Below are positions 1 to 11,525 of a stretch of 64,000 nt of DNA, piece after piece. Within the stretch, counting starts at the first letter, position 1; every line of letters starts with the position of its first letter. This DNA comes from Alnus glutinosa. Taxonomy: Eukaryota; Streptophyta; Magnoliopsida; Fagales; Betulaceae. The stretch is from contig NC_084886.1 in assembly GCF_958979055.1 (NCBI RefSeq), positions 374,501 to 438,500 of the forward strand, in the 5' to 3' direction. The notes beneath the pieces are model-generated. The model was not told where the DNA came from. It saw only the letters and a list, made by a program, of their open reading frames with translations, and searched no databases. The position numbers and the translations under genes were made by a program.

Positions 1-1490
1 CTCCTTCCGAAAGTTCTCAGTGACAACATTCGGAATCCAACAACCACTCTCCCTATCAATCAAATCTGAAATAGTAGCCTCATGACCCAAAACACCAACA
101 GGAGAACAAACAAGATGAGAAGAGGTTGATGGGATCCATCTATCCTTCCAAATTCTAATGGAGGACCCATTACCGACCCTCCAAAGAATACCCCTCAACA
201 GAAGACCTTTGGCATGGAAAAGACTCCTCCAAACAAAGGAAACCCTAGAACCCAAGGGAGCCTCCAAAAAAGAAGAGGAGGGATAATATTTAGATTGAAA
301 AATTTTTGCTACAAGGGAGGAAGGGTGCTGAATTAGTCTCCATCCTTGTTTAGCTAAAAGGGCTTGGTTAAAAATCATCAAATCTCTAAAACCTAACCCT
401 CCTTGAGATTTTCCAGAACTCATTCTATCCCAGCTCATCCAGTTGATTCTAGAGGACTTTGATAAATGTCTCCACCAAAACTCTTGCATTAAACTATTAA
501 TTTCTTTACATAGAGAGAATGAAAGCTGGAAAATCAACATGCAATAGGTAGGAATGGCCTATATGACTGCCTTTAAGAGAACTTCCCTGCCTGCTTGAGA
601 AAGAAAGACATTCTTCCAATTATTAAGTTTCTTCCAAACCTTCTCCTTGATAAACTGAAATGCCCTAGATCTGGATCTGCCCACAAAACAGGGGAGCCCA
701 AGATAAGACTCAATTCCGCGAGTCTCGGACAAACCCGAGAGAGAAAGAATCTCCTGTCTTCTGCTAGGCTTTGTATTTCTACTGAAAAACACCGAAGTCT
801 TATTGAGATTAACCTTTTGACCCGAACCCTCCTCATAGACACTAAGAATATTCAACAATCTCCTCCATTCCACCCTATTTGCCTTACAAAATAAAATACA
901 ATCATCAGCAAATAAAAGATGACTGATAGTAGGGCCTTTTGGAGAAGAAGGAACCCCTGAAATGTGACCCCTCTTCTCAGCATTACTCAGCAAACCAGAA
1001 AAACATTCAGCACATAACAAAAATAAATAAGGAGAGATAGGGTCCCCTTGTCTCAAGCCCCTAAAAGGGTAAAAAACCCCAACAGGGTTACCATTAATCA
1101 AAACAGAATATTTAACAGATGACACACATTTCATCACCACATCAACCCATCTAGAATCAAAGCCCAGCTTATGCATAACAGCCTTAAGAAAAACCCATTT
1201 CACTCTATCATATGCTTTACTCATATCTAATTTAATCCCCATAAAACCCTCTTTTCCCCACATTCTACTCTGCATAGTGTGCCTAATTTCATAAGCAACT
1301 AAGATGCTATCAGATATGAGCCTATCAGGGATAAACGCACTTTGAAAGCAAGAAATAATATTAGGTAGACTATTCTTAAGGCGATTAGCAAGGACTTTTG
1401 AAATTAATTTATACAATACATTACAAAGACTAATGGGCCTAAAATCTGTAACATGCACAGGGTTCTGAACTTTAGGTATAAGAGCTAAAA
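1..1490 (-). mobile_element. LINE (plant L1-like) reverse transcriptase, 5'-truncated, runs off left edge
   Basis: The minus strand encodes a non-LTR reverse transcriptase. Visible motifs in order are FRPISLCNVLYKLISKVLANR, then KLDMSKAYDRVKW (the first catalytic aspartate), GLRQGDPISPYLF, and the active-site box LLFADDC. The main open frame covers 559-1635 and ends at a TAG (559-561) where the family usually has a glutamine (LLKAVI-Q-AIPTYCM). After this stop the same frame stays open for about 186 codons to the window edge, with the usual downstream thumb region (FWWRH, GGLGFRDL, ILWRVGNG). So only one break is visible in about 500 codons, which suggests a fairly young copy. The endonuclease domain is missing: homology starts near 1490, typical of 5' truncation. 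The 3' end lies outside the window. Confidence 0.93.
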
Positions 1491-2081
1491 TCTGTAACGC
1501 ACTTTGACAGTGGTTTTTTAACAGATGGCATTTGTGCCGTAATCCCAGCAACGGATGGATGTCTTTTGATCTGTGACTTCTGAGGATTGTGAGCCAATTA
1601 CGGGTTTGAAATGTCTTCAATCTGTGTAGCTTCATTAGTTCAAGGAAAACAGGCTAGGCCTTCATTAGTATTACAGAAATTTCTTAAATCCTGTCAAAAT
1701 TTCCTTCGCCATATATACTTGATTGCACTTCTCCTGGATGACCCTAACTTTAATCCAATCGAATGTTGCTAGGGTCTAAACAATTTTCTCTTTCGTAGTT
1801 CTGATTAAATTTTATATATTTATTAGTGTATACATATTACTGCGTGAATAAAAATTAATTTTTAAATTTAAGATCTTCTCTATTTAAACACTTTAAATAG
1901 TGAGAATCCATTTAGAGTTCACAAATAACTTTGCGATGATGTAGTTCTTATGATTTTGTCCATATCTTTTAAATGAATTAGTATAATTTTGCTATTTCAT
2001 TAAAAAATTTATACATTTGGTATATATAGTGGCATAATTTCTTCCATCGACTGATGCAGAAGCTCTTCTTTTTCTTTTTGT

Positions 2082-2112
<31 letters not shown>

Positions 2113-2567
2113 ACGAAATACCATTGGTGGGGCTCATAAAATCTCTACCAATAAAAGAGAAATTCTATGGATATTATAAATTCCAGTAGAACAATTTAAT
2201 TAAATTTATGCCGTAATTTTCTTCATTTTCTCATGAATTTAAACCGTAAGTTTCTCTTTTCAACTCATGGATTAAATACTCCATAATAATCAAGGTAAAC
2301 CGAACCAAATTACACTTTTTTTTTATTTTTTAACAATCCCTTCAATTTTCACTTGAATTAATTTTATGATATATATTATGTTTTGTTATATTTAATGGTG
2401 TACATAATATCACATCATTTAAAAATATAAAATGATGTGATAACATATTTACATAGCATATAAACAACTTCTAAATATGTGGTCATCTCAATACCCATCA
2501 AATATTTGCATAACTAAAATATGCACCCTTTTAATTGACTATTGGCATCCCAGTTTTTTGTAGTTAT
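1491..2567. other. Non-genic stretch next to the LINE
   Basis: No gene is recognised. The first 200 bases continue the minus-strand reading frame of the LINE but do not look like any LINE domain. A (TC)n microsatellite lies at 2082-2109. The rest is AT-rich DNA. Confidence 0.6.
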
Positions 2568-2890
2568 GATTGGCGTACGGGTGTGTGGGTGGTGGTGGTG
2601 GTGGTGCGGGATGAAAATGGTTGCGTGGTGGCTACTATGGCAAGGCACTTTCCATGTATCAATGAGTGCTTGGTAGGCGGTGGAGTTATGCTGTGAGTTG
2701 GAGTTTCAACAAGTGACTTTTGAGGGAGATTCTCTGATTATAGTCTTTGTCTTGAATAGAAAGGATCCTTGTTGGAGTTCCTATGGCCACATAATTGAGG
2801 ATACAAGTTCATACAAGAGTCAAGCTGCAATCCTTTTCTTCTATGCGACTAGCTTTATCAATGATATTCATAATTTTCTTAAAAAAAAAA
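2568..2890 (+). pseudogene. RNase H (RVT_3) domain remnant of a LINE-type element
   Basis: On the plus strand the sequence reads as the start of a retroelement RNase H domain: VVRDENGCVVATMARHFP, then, after one frame change near 2670-2690, ELEFQQVTFEGDSLIIV and LNRKDPCWSSYGHIIED. The phrase FEGDS is the typical second catalytic acidic motif of plant RVT_3 domains. No reverse transcriptase lies upstream on this strand, so this is an isolated fragment, opposite in strand to the LINE at the left edge and separate from it. Confidence 0.75.
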
Positions 2891-3350
2891 AAGAAATTAA
2901 CCCTCCTCTTTTATTCATAGACAGAAACGAAAAATAGACCAAAAAAAAAAAAAGAAAAAAAAGAAAAGGAAATAACCCTTCTATAGCTAATATAAATAAG
3001 AAAAGAGCTAGGTAGACGGTGCAAATATTGTGACAACTTTTATGGTCTGACTTTAAATCTAAATACAAGCAAAATCTTCCACCCATGTCATTATTTTAGA
3101 GGATCATGTTGAATTCGGCTAGTCAATCATGTTTATTATTATTTTTTATAAAAAAAAAATAATAATAATAATAAAAAATTGCACCATTCGTAAAATAGAG
3201 CAAGTATTTTTTATTTTTTTAAAAAATTGATATATATATTTTGTAAGTAAAAAAAAATAAAAAAAAAATGATATATTAGCTAGCTGGACCACACCCCCAC
3301 CAAATCCATTACATTTACTTGACTATATATTATCACAATAATAATAAATC
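2891..3350. other. AT-rich spacer
   Basis: This stretch consists of A-runs and T-runs, including an imperfect ATT/AAT inverted repeat near 3130-3180. No gene is visible. It may contain the promoter of the RING gene whose leader exon is proposed just downstream. Confidence 0.5.
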
Positions 3351-3353
3351 AAA

Positions 3354-3535
3354 ATGTTTGCGCGTGTACATACATATAATAATTGCATAATATTGATCCC
3401 CGAAAGTTCCCAGAGTCGGAAACCTTTGCCTTGTATCTGGTTGGTTGGACTGCCAAGTCTTCGCTCTTGGCGTAACATTTGGATTCTCATAAAAGCTTTG
3501 AGGGGATCTACTCGTACTAGTCAGATTACCCAGAA
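3354..3535 (+). other. Probable 5' leader exon of the RING-H2 gene
   Basis: The sequence is richer in GC than its surroundings and ends with a strong donor (CAGAAG followed by GTAAGT at 3536). Possible acceptors lie at about 13112 (CTCAACAG) and 13131 (TTTATCAG), just before the RING start codon at 13147. The start of this exon is unknown. If the pairing is right, the leader intron is about 9.6 kb, almost all of it the LTR element. This is inference; no coding is claimed for it. Confidence 0.45.
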
Positions 3536-3945
3536 GGTAAGTGGAAATCTATCGCACTCGCCACTTCTTTCCATTTGCGCCTTTTACATTCTACCAAACC
3601 CTGTAAGACTCTGTAAATGGTGGTCCTATGGTTTGGGTTAAGGTTTGGCTTGGGGCTCGGTATTGTGAGCAATTGGTGCTTTCTGATAACCTACTCGACA
3701 TTGTATTTTTTGATCCATAAGAACATTTCTTTAAAATATTCCGACCCATTTGCTTAATCTGCTTTCTTCTCTGAGTTAAATTTGTTTGGAGTCGCTGTGG
3801 ATTACTGCGTGATCATAGTAATCTAAGTCTGTGTGGTGGGTGGGGCTCAATTGGGGGGCTTCGCAGGTTCAAGCTTGCGCCCAACAGATTTCAACATAGT
3901 TTCGTTATTTCTCAACTTTATGCTATGAATTTTGATCACTGTTTT

Positions 3946-4545
3946 TGTTGGTACAGTTTCCGGTACGGTGACGTGTCGCCTTGTGATTTGTTGCCTTCCT
4001 CAATGTTCGTTCTCCTCGTAATCTGCAAAATAACAAACGGCTCGTCGGGGGTGCCGACCGGACCCCCACTCCGATGCCTAAGTCAGTTCAAACTTATTTT
4101 CTGGAAAATATCAGTAATCTCAAGAGTTCAGAGAATCTGCTTTTTAATACCTGGCGTAGTAGTCTTATTTATAGGCTCACAGTTATAAAACTGCTAAAAT
4201 ACTTGGAGCATAATCTGATTAGGAGTATGAGTCCTAGATCACATAGTCTTTAATTTTATCTTTCTAATTAGGAGTCTGAGTCCTAGATCACATAGTCTTG
4301 AGTCTTATCTTCATAGAATTCAAATTGGGTAGTAGAGTCCAAACTGGATATGACACTCTCTTTAGCTAATGTCATTCTATTAGGTACCTTATCCCATATT
4401 TGATGGGATAGAAGTCTATCTTGATATACTCGGGATATACGTCTTTTTGGAAATAACGAATGGTCTTATAAATTGGGTCTAATCTTGCTGGGCCGACCCG
4501 ATGGGCTTGGCCCACATGTCTTTGGAGCTAATTATTTCTCCAACA
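3946..4545 (-). repeat. LTR (the element's downstream LTR)
   Basis: This is a 600-bp terminal repeat identical to the one at 12396-12995. On the minus strand it contains a TATAAATA motif (about 4164-4175) that could serve as the LTR promoter. Internally it has a 49-bp tandem duplication beginning at about 4217 and 4266 (shared core CCTAGATCACATAGTCTT). Confidence 0.95.
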
Positions 4546-4560
4546 GTTACCCCCCTAATT
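4546..4560 (-). promoter_or_regulatory. Polypurine tract of the LTR element
   Basis: On the minus strand AGAATTAGGGGGGTAAC abuts the LTR start. Position and purine content are as expected for the plus-strand primer of an LTR element read on the minus strand. Confidence 0.7.
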
Positions 4561-6250
4561 CTCTTATTTGAATTTAGAATGTAAGAGAATTAAATACCTC
4601 AGTTTCTGAATCTGGATCTTCCATAATCTGTATCTGACAATTGCCGCCTCTTTCAAAGTAATTATGACGAATAATGCCTCGAATCTCTGGAAGGATTAGA
4701 ATTCCTGCTCCTTGTCGATCTAGAACTGCTGTCAAAGTTCTAATTGGACTCTGACCCTTTATTAGACTTCTAATCTGATATCTTCTTAGACTTCTGATCT
4801 GATCATTCTTCTTATCTGATTGGACCATAAGTCCTATCCCAATTCTACCAGGGATAACTAATACCTGATTTCCCTAAAGTAGTTGCTAAATGTTTATCTC
4901 CTCCTTGGATCGGGTTGAGTGGATCCAACTTGTAATCTGTCATAGTACTAATAGCAACTTCTCATAGATATCTTCTTCATAAATGCCTCCACATAATATT
5001 GTCGGTCAGGCCAAAGTTGTGAAGATGATCTTCTACTCTCGGTAGGAGATGGGTCGGACTAATGTAGTTGATTTCACCAAGATTGTGGTGAAATGCCACT
5101 CTGAGATAACACTTTGCGTACGACTTTCCTGAGATCAAGGTTCTGTCTGACAAAAATGGTAAACCGTTGAAGAAAAGGCTTAACATACCCGAAGCTTCTT
5201 CATTGGTAGCGCTTCGTAGACCGCTTCCACAAAAATCTCTCTTGGGGGCTTCGGAGGCCCAGACTAGCACTGAGGCTTTGGTTGTCCGAGACTTATAACG
5301 ACTAGGGGCTTCTGGTGGCCCGAGGTTTTGTGCTTGGCGTACTGAATCTTCTAATCTGAATACCATCTAGCTTGGTCTCACCTGTGAATATCTTTATTTT
5401 CGAACTTTGTAATGTTTGAATTCTTTGTTATGGAAAAACTTTCCATGACAAATCAATTCTCACTTATCCTCTAATAACTTGAACAAACAATCGGTTTGCG
5501 TAAGTTAACTCCGAGGAGGATATGAAAAAATCTTTTAGAAGCGATGAACTTACTTGGTTATTTTTTGTAGAGGTGATATCCCCGTATGGTTTGTTATAGG
5601 GGTTGTCTCCCCGTATCTTTGTTCGAGTTGCTCCTGAGAGATCTTAATTGGAGAGTTTGGTGTAGCTTCGGTGATTTTGCCTTTGTAGAAGCTTTAACTT
5701 TGTTGAGCTACCCCCCATAACTTTAGTCCGCGACCGCGGGCTAAGTCGTTCGAGGCGGATAGTCAAGTCCTCTTAGTATCCTGGACGATGGTGTAAAAGA
5801 GATCTCGGAGTTCGGAGTGAGTCTCAGGGCTTCAACCTGTAAATACTTGAATTGATGATTTTTTAAAGAGGTTTTATCCTCATACCTTCCTGAAGCTCTG
5901 TCTTTCTAAACCTTTACCTTCATGTTTGTCTTAATGAGCTACCCCCCATAACTTTAGTCTGCGACAGCAGGTTAAGTCGTTCGAGGTGGGTAGTCAGGTC
6001 GCTGAGCTTTACCTTTCTTTTCGGAAATCTTTGTACCCTTTTAATTTCTTTATCTCCGAACGCTCCAATCTTTTAACGTCTGGAGACCTCCAACCGAGAG
6101 GTTTTCTTGTCTTGGTGTCCTTTCCATAACCATTTCGGGTTGTTCGAGGAAAGGACTCGGGCCAATTCTATCTTGGATGTTCTTGTCCTTCCGAAAACCT
6201 GCAATCCTGCCGTTGTATCCTTTGTTGGACTAACCGTTAGGTTTTTCTTG

Positions 6251-6734
6251 CTCTCGGTGTTGGACTAACCGAGAGGCTTTTTCTTTTTCTGCTCTCGGTG
6301 TTGACAAACCGAGAGACTTTTCCTGCTCTCGGTGTTGAATGACCGAGAGACTTTTCCTGCTCTCGGTGTTGACAAACCGAGAGACTTTTCCTGCTCTCGG
6401 TGTTGAGTGACCGAGAGACTTTTCCTGCTCTCGGTGTTAACAAACCGAGAGACTTTTCCTGCTCTCGGTGTTGAGTGACCGAGAGACTTTTCCTGCTCTC
6501 GGTGTTGACTGACCGAGAGACTTTTCCTGCTCTCGGTGTTGAATGACCGAGAGACTTTTCCTGCTCTCGGTGTTGACTGACCGAGAGACTTTTCCTGCTC
6601 TCGGTGTTGAATGACCGAGAGACTTTTCCTGCTCTCGGTGTTGACTGACCGAGAGACTTTTCCTGCTCTCGGTGTTGACTGACCGAGAGACTTTTCCTGC
6701 TCTCGGTGTTGACTGACCGAGAGACTTTCTTTGT
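6251..6734. repeat. Array of 14 units, each a perfect 8-bp inverted repeat with a variable loop
   Basis: Stems begin at 6251, 6292 and then every 34 bp up to 6700. Each unit is CTCTCGGT, a loop, ACCGAGAG, then a 10-base spacer ACTTTTCCTG. All 14 units keep both stem halves exactly. The loop varies: GTTGACTG five times, GTTGAATG three, GTTGAGTG two, GTTGACAA two, GTTAACAA once, and a 9-base GTTGGACTA in the outermost unit, whose following spacer also differs. Because 34 is not a multiple of three, the array leaves long open frames on the minus strand; these are a by-product of the repeat. A degenerate unit may lie near 6070-6115. Confidence 0.95.
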
Positions 6735-7307
6735 TTAATTTGTTGTAGGGGTTGTCTCCCCGTATCTTTTCTGCAAAAAGGGTTAACGAAGCACTGCATA
6801 TACTAAAACAAAATAGCAGAATGCACAGTAGCACCATATATTCTTTTCATCCGTCGGGATGATTTTGTGATCCTTTCACTCACGACAGGAGTGAAGCCTC
6901 AACATATGAGTCTATTTTATCAAAATATATATACATTTCGGCACAGTGTACAAGTGCATGCATATATATATTTTTTCCTGGTTGGTAAAAACCAACATTT
7001 ATCCATAAATCATAGTTGTAAAAGAAGAGTATGAACTTATCTGGTGAATTCAATGAAGATGAACCGTCTTACTTGGAGTTCCTTATCTTGCACGCCACTC
7101 GATATGGGGCTTTTTGGGAGAGTTCCTCAAGCTGGACCTCCGGTTCGGATCGGTCCCTCGGCATGTGACTGTGCACTTTAGAGGATGGCAAATTTGGAGG
7201 GGGCCTCAAAGTGTGCTATTTGGAACTAGGAGCTCGGGCATAGTCTCCTCGGGATAGTACCCTCGGAATAATACTCTCGGTATGTGTTATCTCGGTACAT
7301 ACTTTTC

Positions 7308-7541
7308 GCCTCGGTAGAATACCCTCGGATCAAACTTCTCGGATTATACTTTCTTCTCGGTATATAACCTCGGATCTAACTTTTTGCCTCGGTAGAGTAC
7401 CCTCGGATCAAACTTCTCGGATTATACTTTCTTCTCGGTATATCACCTCGGATCTAACTTTTTGCCTCGGTAGAGTACCCTCGGATCAAACTTCTCGGAT
7501 TATACTTTCTTCTCGGTATATCACCTCGGATCTAACTTTTC
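7308..7541. repeat. Three 78-bp tandem units rich in CTCGG
   Basis: Units start at 7308, 7386 and 7464, with a fourth start (7542) passing into the next array. Each contains CCTCGGTAGA, TACCCTCGGATCAAAC, TTCTCGGATTATAC and TTCTCGGTATAT, so the CTCGG motif occurs about five times per unit. The last part of the unit (CACCTCGGATCTAACTTT) is the likely seed of the 32-bp array that follows. Confidence 0.9.
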
Positions 7542-7556
7542 GCCTCGGTAAAACAC

Positions 7557-8532
7557 CTCGAATCTAACTTTCAGCCTCAATAAATCACCTCGGATTTAAC
7601 TTTCAGCCTCAATAAAACACCTCGGATCTAACTTTCAGCCTCAATAAAACACCTCGGATCTAACTTTCAGCCTCAATAAATCACCTCGGATCTAACTTTC
7701 AGCCTCAATAAAACACCTCGGATCTAACTTTCAGCCTCAATAAATCACCTCGGATTTAACTTTCAGCCTCAATAAAACACCTCGGATCTAACTTTCAGCC
7801 TCAATAAATCACCTCGGATTTAACTTTCAGCCTCAATAAAACACCTCGGATCTAACTTTCAGCCTCAATAAATCACCTCGGATTTAACTTTCAGCCTCAA
7901 TAAAACACCTCGGATCTAACTTTCAGCCTCAATAAATCACCTCGGATTTAACTTTCAGCCTCAATAAAACACCTCGGATCTAACTTTCAGCCTCAATAAA
8001 TCACCTCGGATTTAACTTTCAGCCTCAATAAAACACCTCGAATCTAACTTTCAGCCTCAATAAATCACCTCGGATTTAACTTTCAGCCTCAATAAAACAC
8101 CTCGGATCTAACTTTCAGCCTCAATAAAACACCTCGGATCTAACTTTCAGCCTCAATAAATCACCTCGGATCTAACTTTCAGCCTCAATAAAACACCTCG
8201 GATCTAACTTTCAGCCTCAATAAATCACCTCGGATTTAACTTTCAGCCTCAATAAAACACCTCGGATCTAACTTTCAGCCTCAATAAATCACCTCGGATT
8301 TAACTTTCAGCCTCAATAAAACACCTCGGATCTAACTTTCAGCCTCAATAAATCACCTCGGATTTAACTTTCAGCCTCAATAAAACACCTCGGATCTAAC
8401 TTTCAGCCTCAATAAATCACCTCGGATTTAACTTTCAGCCTCAATAAAACACCTCGGATCTAACTTTCAGCCTCAATAAATCACCTCGGATTTAACTTTC
8501 AGCCTCAATAAAACACCTCGGATCTAACTTTC
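7557..8532. repeat. 31 tandem 32-bp units with alternating two-unit structure
   Basis: CTCG (mostly CTCGG) recurs every 32 bp from 7557 to 8517; the end points and every unit I checked fit this phase, which makes 31 starts with no net insertion or deletion. Units contain TAACTTTCAGCCTCAATAAA and come in two main forms differing at two linked sites: AAAACAC with GGATCTAAC, and AAATCAC with GGATTTAAC. For much of the array they alternate, giving a 64-bp higher-order repeat. Such order points to recent amplification of a dimer. The array ends in a T-rich stretch at about 8540. Confidence 0.95.
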
Positions 8533-10148
8533 CTCATATTCCTCTCTTTTTTCTTTTTTCTTTTTTCTTTTTTGACATTTCTAGAATTCAGATATTGAAC
8601 ACAGAGAACATCATAAATAGGATTGGATTAACCGGCTTTTGAATAAGAGAATGACCGAACTAGCAAATCTCGCCTCAAACAACCAGATCGGTACTAAGAG
8701 TCTTGCTTGCAGTCTTAGTAAATCCATATTTGGCATACAGGTTTTCAGGCTCGGTGGTCAAATAGATCATACCCACTGCTGAGGCCGTGCCAACTATATT
8801 GTTGACATAGCCTACACCTAAAAAATTGGGCTTCAAACCCATCACGAGAATCTGTCTGGAAATCCCAAGGGCTTCCTTCATTAATTAAGCCCTTTTGAAG
8901 AATAATCCGTAAGCAATATATTTCAATAAAACCATGTCTGGTTGGGGAATCTCATTAAGTAGCTTATGTGAGGTCCACAGACAACTGAACTTCGCTTTGA
9001 AATTAGCCAAAATCTCTCTTCTTTCTTCTGACCGAGTCAAGGCCGAACCGCTCGGATCCTTCATCACCAGCAACGTCGTCCTTGACTGAAAATCTCTAGA
9101 TCGTTTGGGGCTCCAACGTCTCAGTGGGTGAAACCCGAAGTATCGTGGATTTGCACTGAACGGATCCAATGACTGTGGCTACAACAGCGTTTTCAACTTT
9201 TCTGGCACCTCTTTCAAAAGCTTGACGTCACCCTAATTCTGTTCCACATCCTTTTCAATTCCCTTTGGTACCGAAGAACCTTTTAAAAACATCTGGAACA
9301 ACACTAAACAGAGGAACCCAGCCACAGTACCGATCATTGGGCGTGATCCAGTTTTTTGAAAAGCAAAAACTTTAAGAACCTGTAATGGGCCTCGGTGTCC
9401 ACATCTCCTTCCATTCTTTTCATCCTCGAGATCGAACCCAGGACTTTGGAAAATTTTGGTGATGGGCGACCCAAAGATCATCCGAGGAAGCAAAACACGT
9501 ACCAGTGTGTCTCGGTGAACCTGCAGGTATTTCTAGCAAAGCAATCCTCAACCCACTTCATGTACTCATCACCTGTTCATGGGCTCTATATGCAATCGGT
9601 AGTGGGTCTGCATCTTTTAGTAAGGATCAAACTGCCCAATGCGCACTGTGAAGACCTCTACAAAGCCCTCTTATCTGCAGTGCATCACGTTGAATCCAGA
9701 TCGGGTAGCACTTCTGGAGCCGACCAGCCGAGGGTTCTTCCATATGTTCTTCGGGGAAGAAATCAGAACCGGAATGGGTTGGACATACCTGTCGATTTGT
9801 TTTTCTTGTTTACAGATTCTCGGTAGGTTCTGGGTGGAATGGAGTTTCGGTGGCGCCTCGGTGGTCCAATTCTTGAAAAAGACAGCCTCTCCGCTCGGGG
9901 CTCCGACGTCTCACTAGGCAAAACCCGAAGCGTCCTCTTCCCTGTGTGCTTGTTCAACAGCCACAGTAGATGATTGTACTGCCGAGCTCCGAAAATCTAA
10001 TTGAAACTGACAGAGAGGGAACCATATCTAACGATGTCCCTCCATCACAGAGACTCGAATTTCTTCTTCCCCGTCGCGTCGGAACTCTGGGAGCCTCGAA
10101 AGTTCACGGTATCTAAGCTACGAAAAACAGAGCCCAGGGATTTCTGTT

Positions 10149-10498
10149 TTGATGTCCTATGGATCGCATCGTTGCGGCTCTCGATATCACCTGTTCGGGG
10201 AGATCCGATGTGCAGTCTACCCGCAACAAATCTGGTGGTCACGGCGCTGGTCGATGGTCTCGGAGTCAGAGGGGAGGATCCCGAGCTGGACCTTCTCGGT
10301 TGTGGGTCCTTCGTCACCTGACTCGGCGTCACCTGTGTGGATCTTGTTTGAACCGAGGTGACTCGGTTTGGATCTTCCTGTCGCCGCTGCCTCGGAGGTT
10401 CAAAGGTGGAGTCTCTCCTTCACTGCTACCTCGGAGGTTCACGAAGGTGCTCTCAGGTTCGGAGGGGAGGATCCGGATTGGTTGGGCCCCAAGTCTAT

Positions 10499-10534
<36 letters not shown>

Positions 10535-11525
10535 AACCATGAGTCCACGACAACATATTGGATGAAGGAGGACATCGAGACCGCGGTACTTTCCGGAGCG
10601 TTCTGAGCACATGGAGACGCCGATGCCCACTGCGGGCTCTTTTAAGCATAGTCCACGCAGATCTTGATCTCCGATTGTGATTGCAGGTCCTGGGACTGCC
10701 CCGATTGGGCCATTCCGGTCCAATCCGACCCTCATAAACTGAGTTTTTGGGCACTGGCCACCTTCAATTTCTCTGATCTTCACGCATAGAAAACACGACT
10801 CGGTGGATTCTGAGTGGAGTCTTAGATTACACTGTGTCACCGCTGCCTTGGAGGTCAGGAGCTACGGCTCAGTAGCCTGGAAAGACAAGGGTCGCGATCT
10901 TTGGCATCATGTGGTTCGCGTCACTGGGGCTCTTGATGGTTTCGGAGTCGGTGGTAGTGGATCTAGAGCTGGACCTTTGCGGTGGCAGATCCTTCTTCAC
11001 GCATCACCGGCGAGGGTCTGAACTTGAATTGAGATGAGCCGAGGGTCTCCATCTGGTCTTCTCCTCTTTGGTGGAGATCCGGAGAAGAAGCCAGAATTTG
11101 GATCTGGTTGGCTTCTCCTTTTTGTGCCAACTCCTCTCTTCTTACCTTTTCAGGTCTTTCTCTACAAGGTAGAGAGATTTTTGTGGATTCATGACAGGTC
11201 GGCGCTCAAGGACATCCTGTGTTCAATACCGACCCGCGTCACATGGAGCCCAATCTGAACACGTTCTCTCTGGGTTCGTTTTGGGAGGGGCTGATGGAAG
11301 AGGGAAGTAGGTGTGTGTCTTCCATGTTGCTGCTGTCCCGGAGGTTTAGAAGTGGAGTCGCTCTTTCACCATTGTCTCGGGTGTCTGGGTCACTGAGGTG
11401 GTCTCGGGTTCGGATCAAACTTTGTCTATGGTGCCCGGTTCCAGATCTGGTTCAGGCTTCGGCGGGTCACAGCTAGAGCTTGGTTCCAGATCTGGTTCAG
11501 GCTTCGGCGGGTCACAGCTAGAGCT
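10149..11525. repeat. GC-rich interior block with diverged internal duplications
   Basis: A segment near 10240-10325 (GGTCTCGGAGTCAGAGG, GAGCTGGACCTTCTCGG) is repeated in diverged form near 10920-11000 (GGTTTCGGAGTCGGTGG, GAGCTGGACCTTTGCGG). A second pair is near 10390-10470 and 11340-11420. A near-perfect tandem pair of about 48 bp (TTCCAGATCTGGTTCAGG) lies at about 11430-11525. A further pair (GGGGCTCCRACGTCTCA) occurs near 9108 and 9898. The block is clearly richer in GC than the host DNA. I recognise no protein in it. Confidence 0.7.

Noticed and set aside
6251-6734. CRISPR-like array
   Set aside because: Repeats with short variable parts superficially fit, but the variable part is only 8 bases with few versions, the host is a plant nuclear genome, and the array lies inside an LTR element.
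6237-6837. Long minus-strand open frames coding a repeated TPRAGKVSRS / REQEKSL protein
   Set aside because: The 34-bp unit cycles through all three frames and has no stop in any, so the frames are a by-product of the repeat. They overlap one another and resemble no known protein.
9395-11021. Several overlapping open frames on both strands in the LTR interior
   Set aside because: They are short, overlap on both strands, some run through the long T tract as poly-Phe or poly-Lys, and none resembles gag, pol or a host protein. High GC alone explains the lack of stops.
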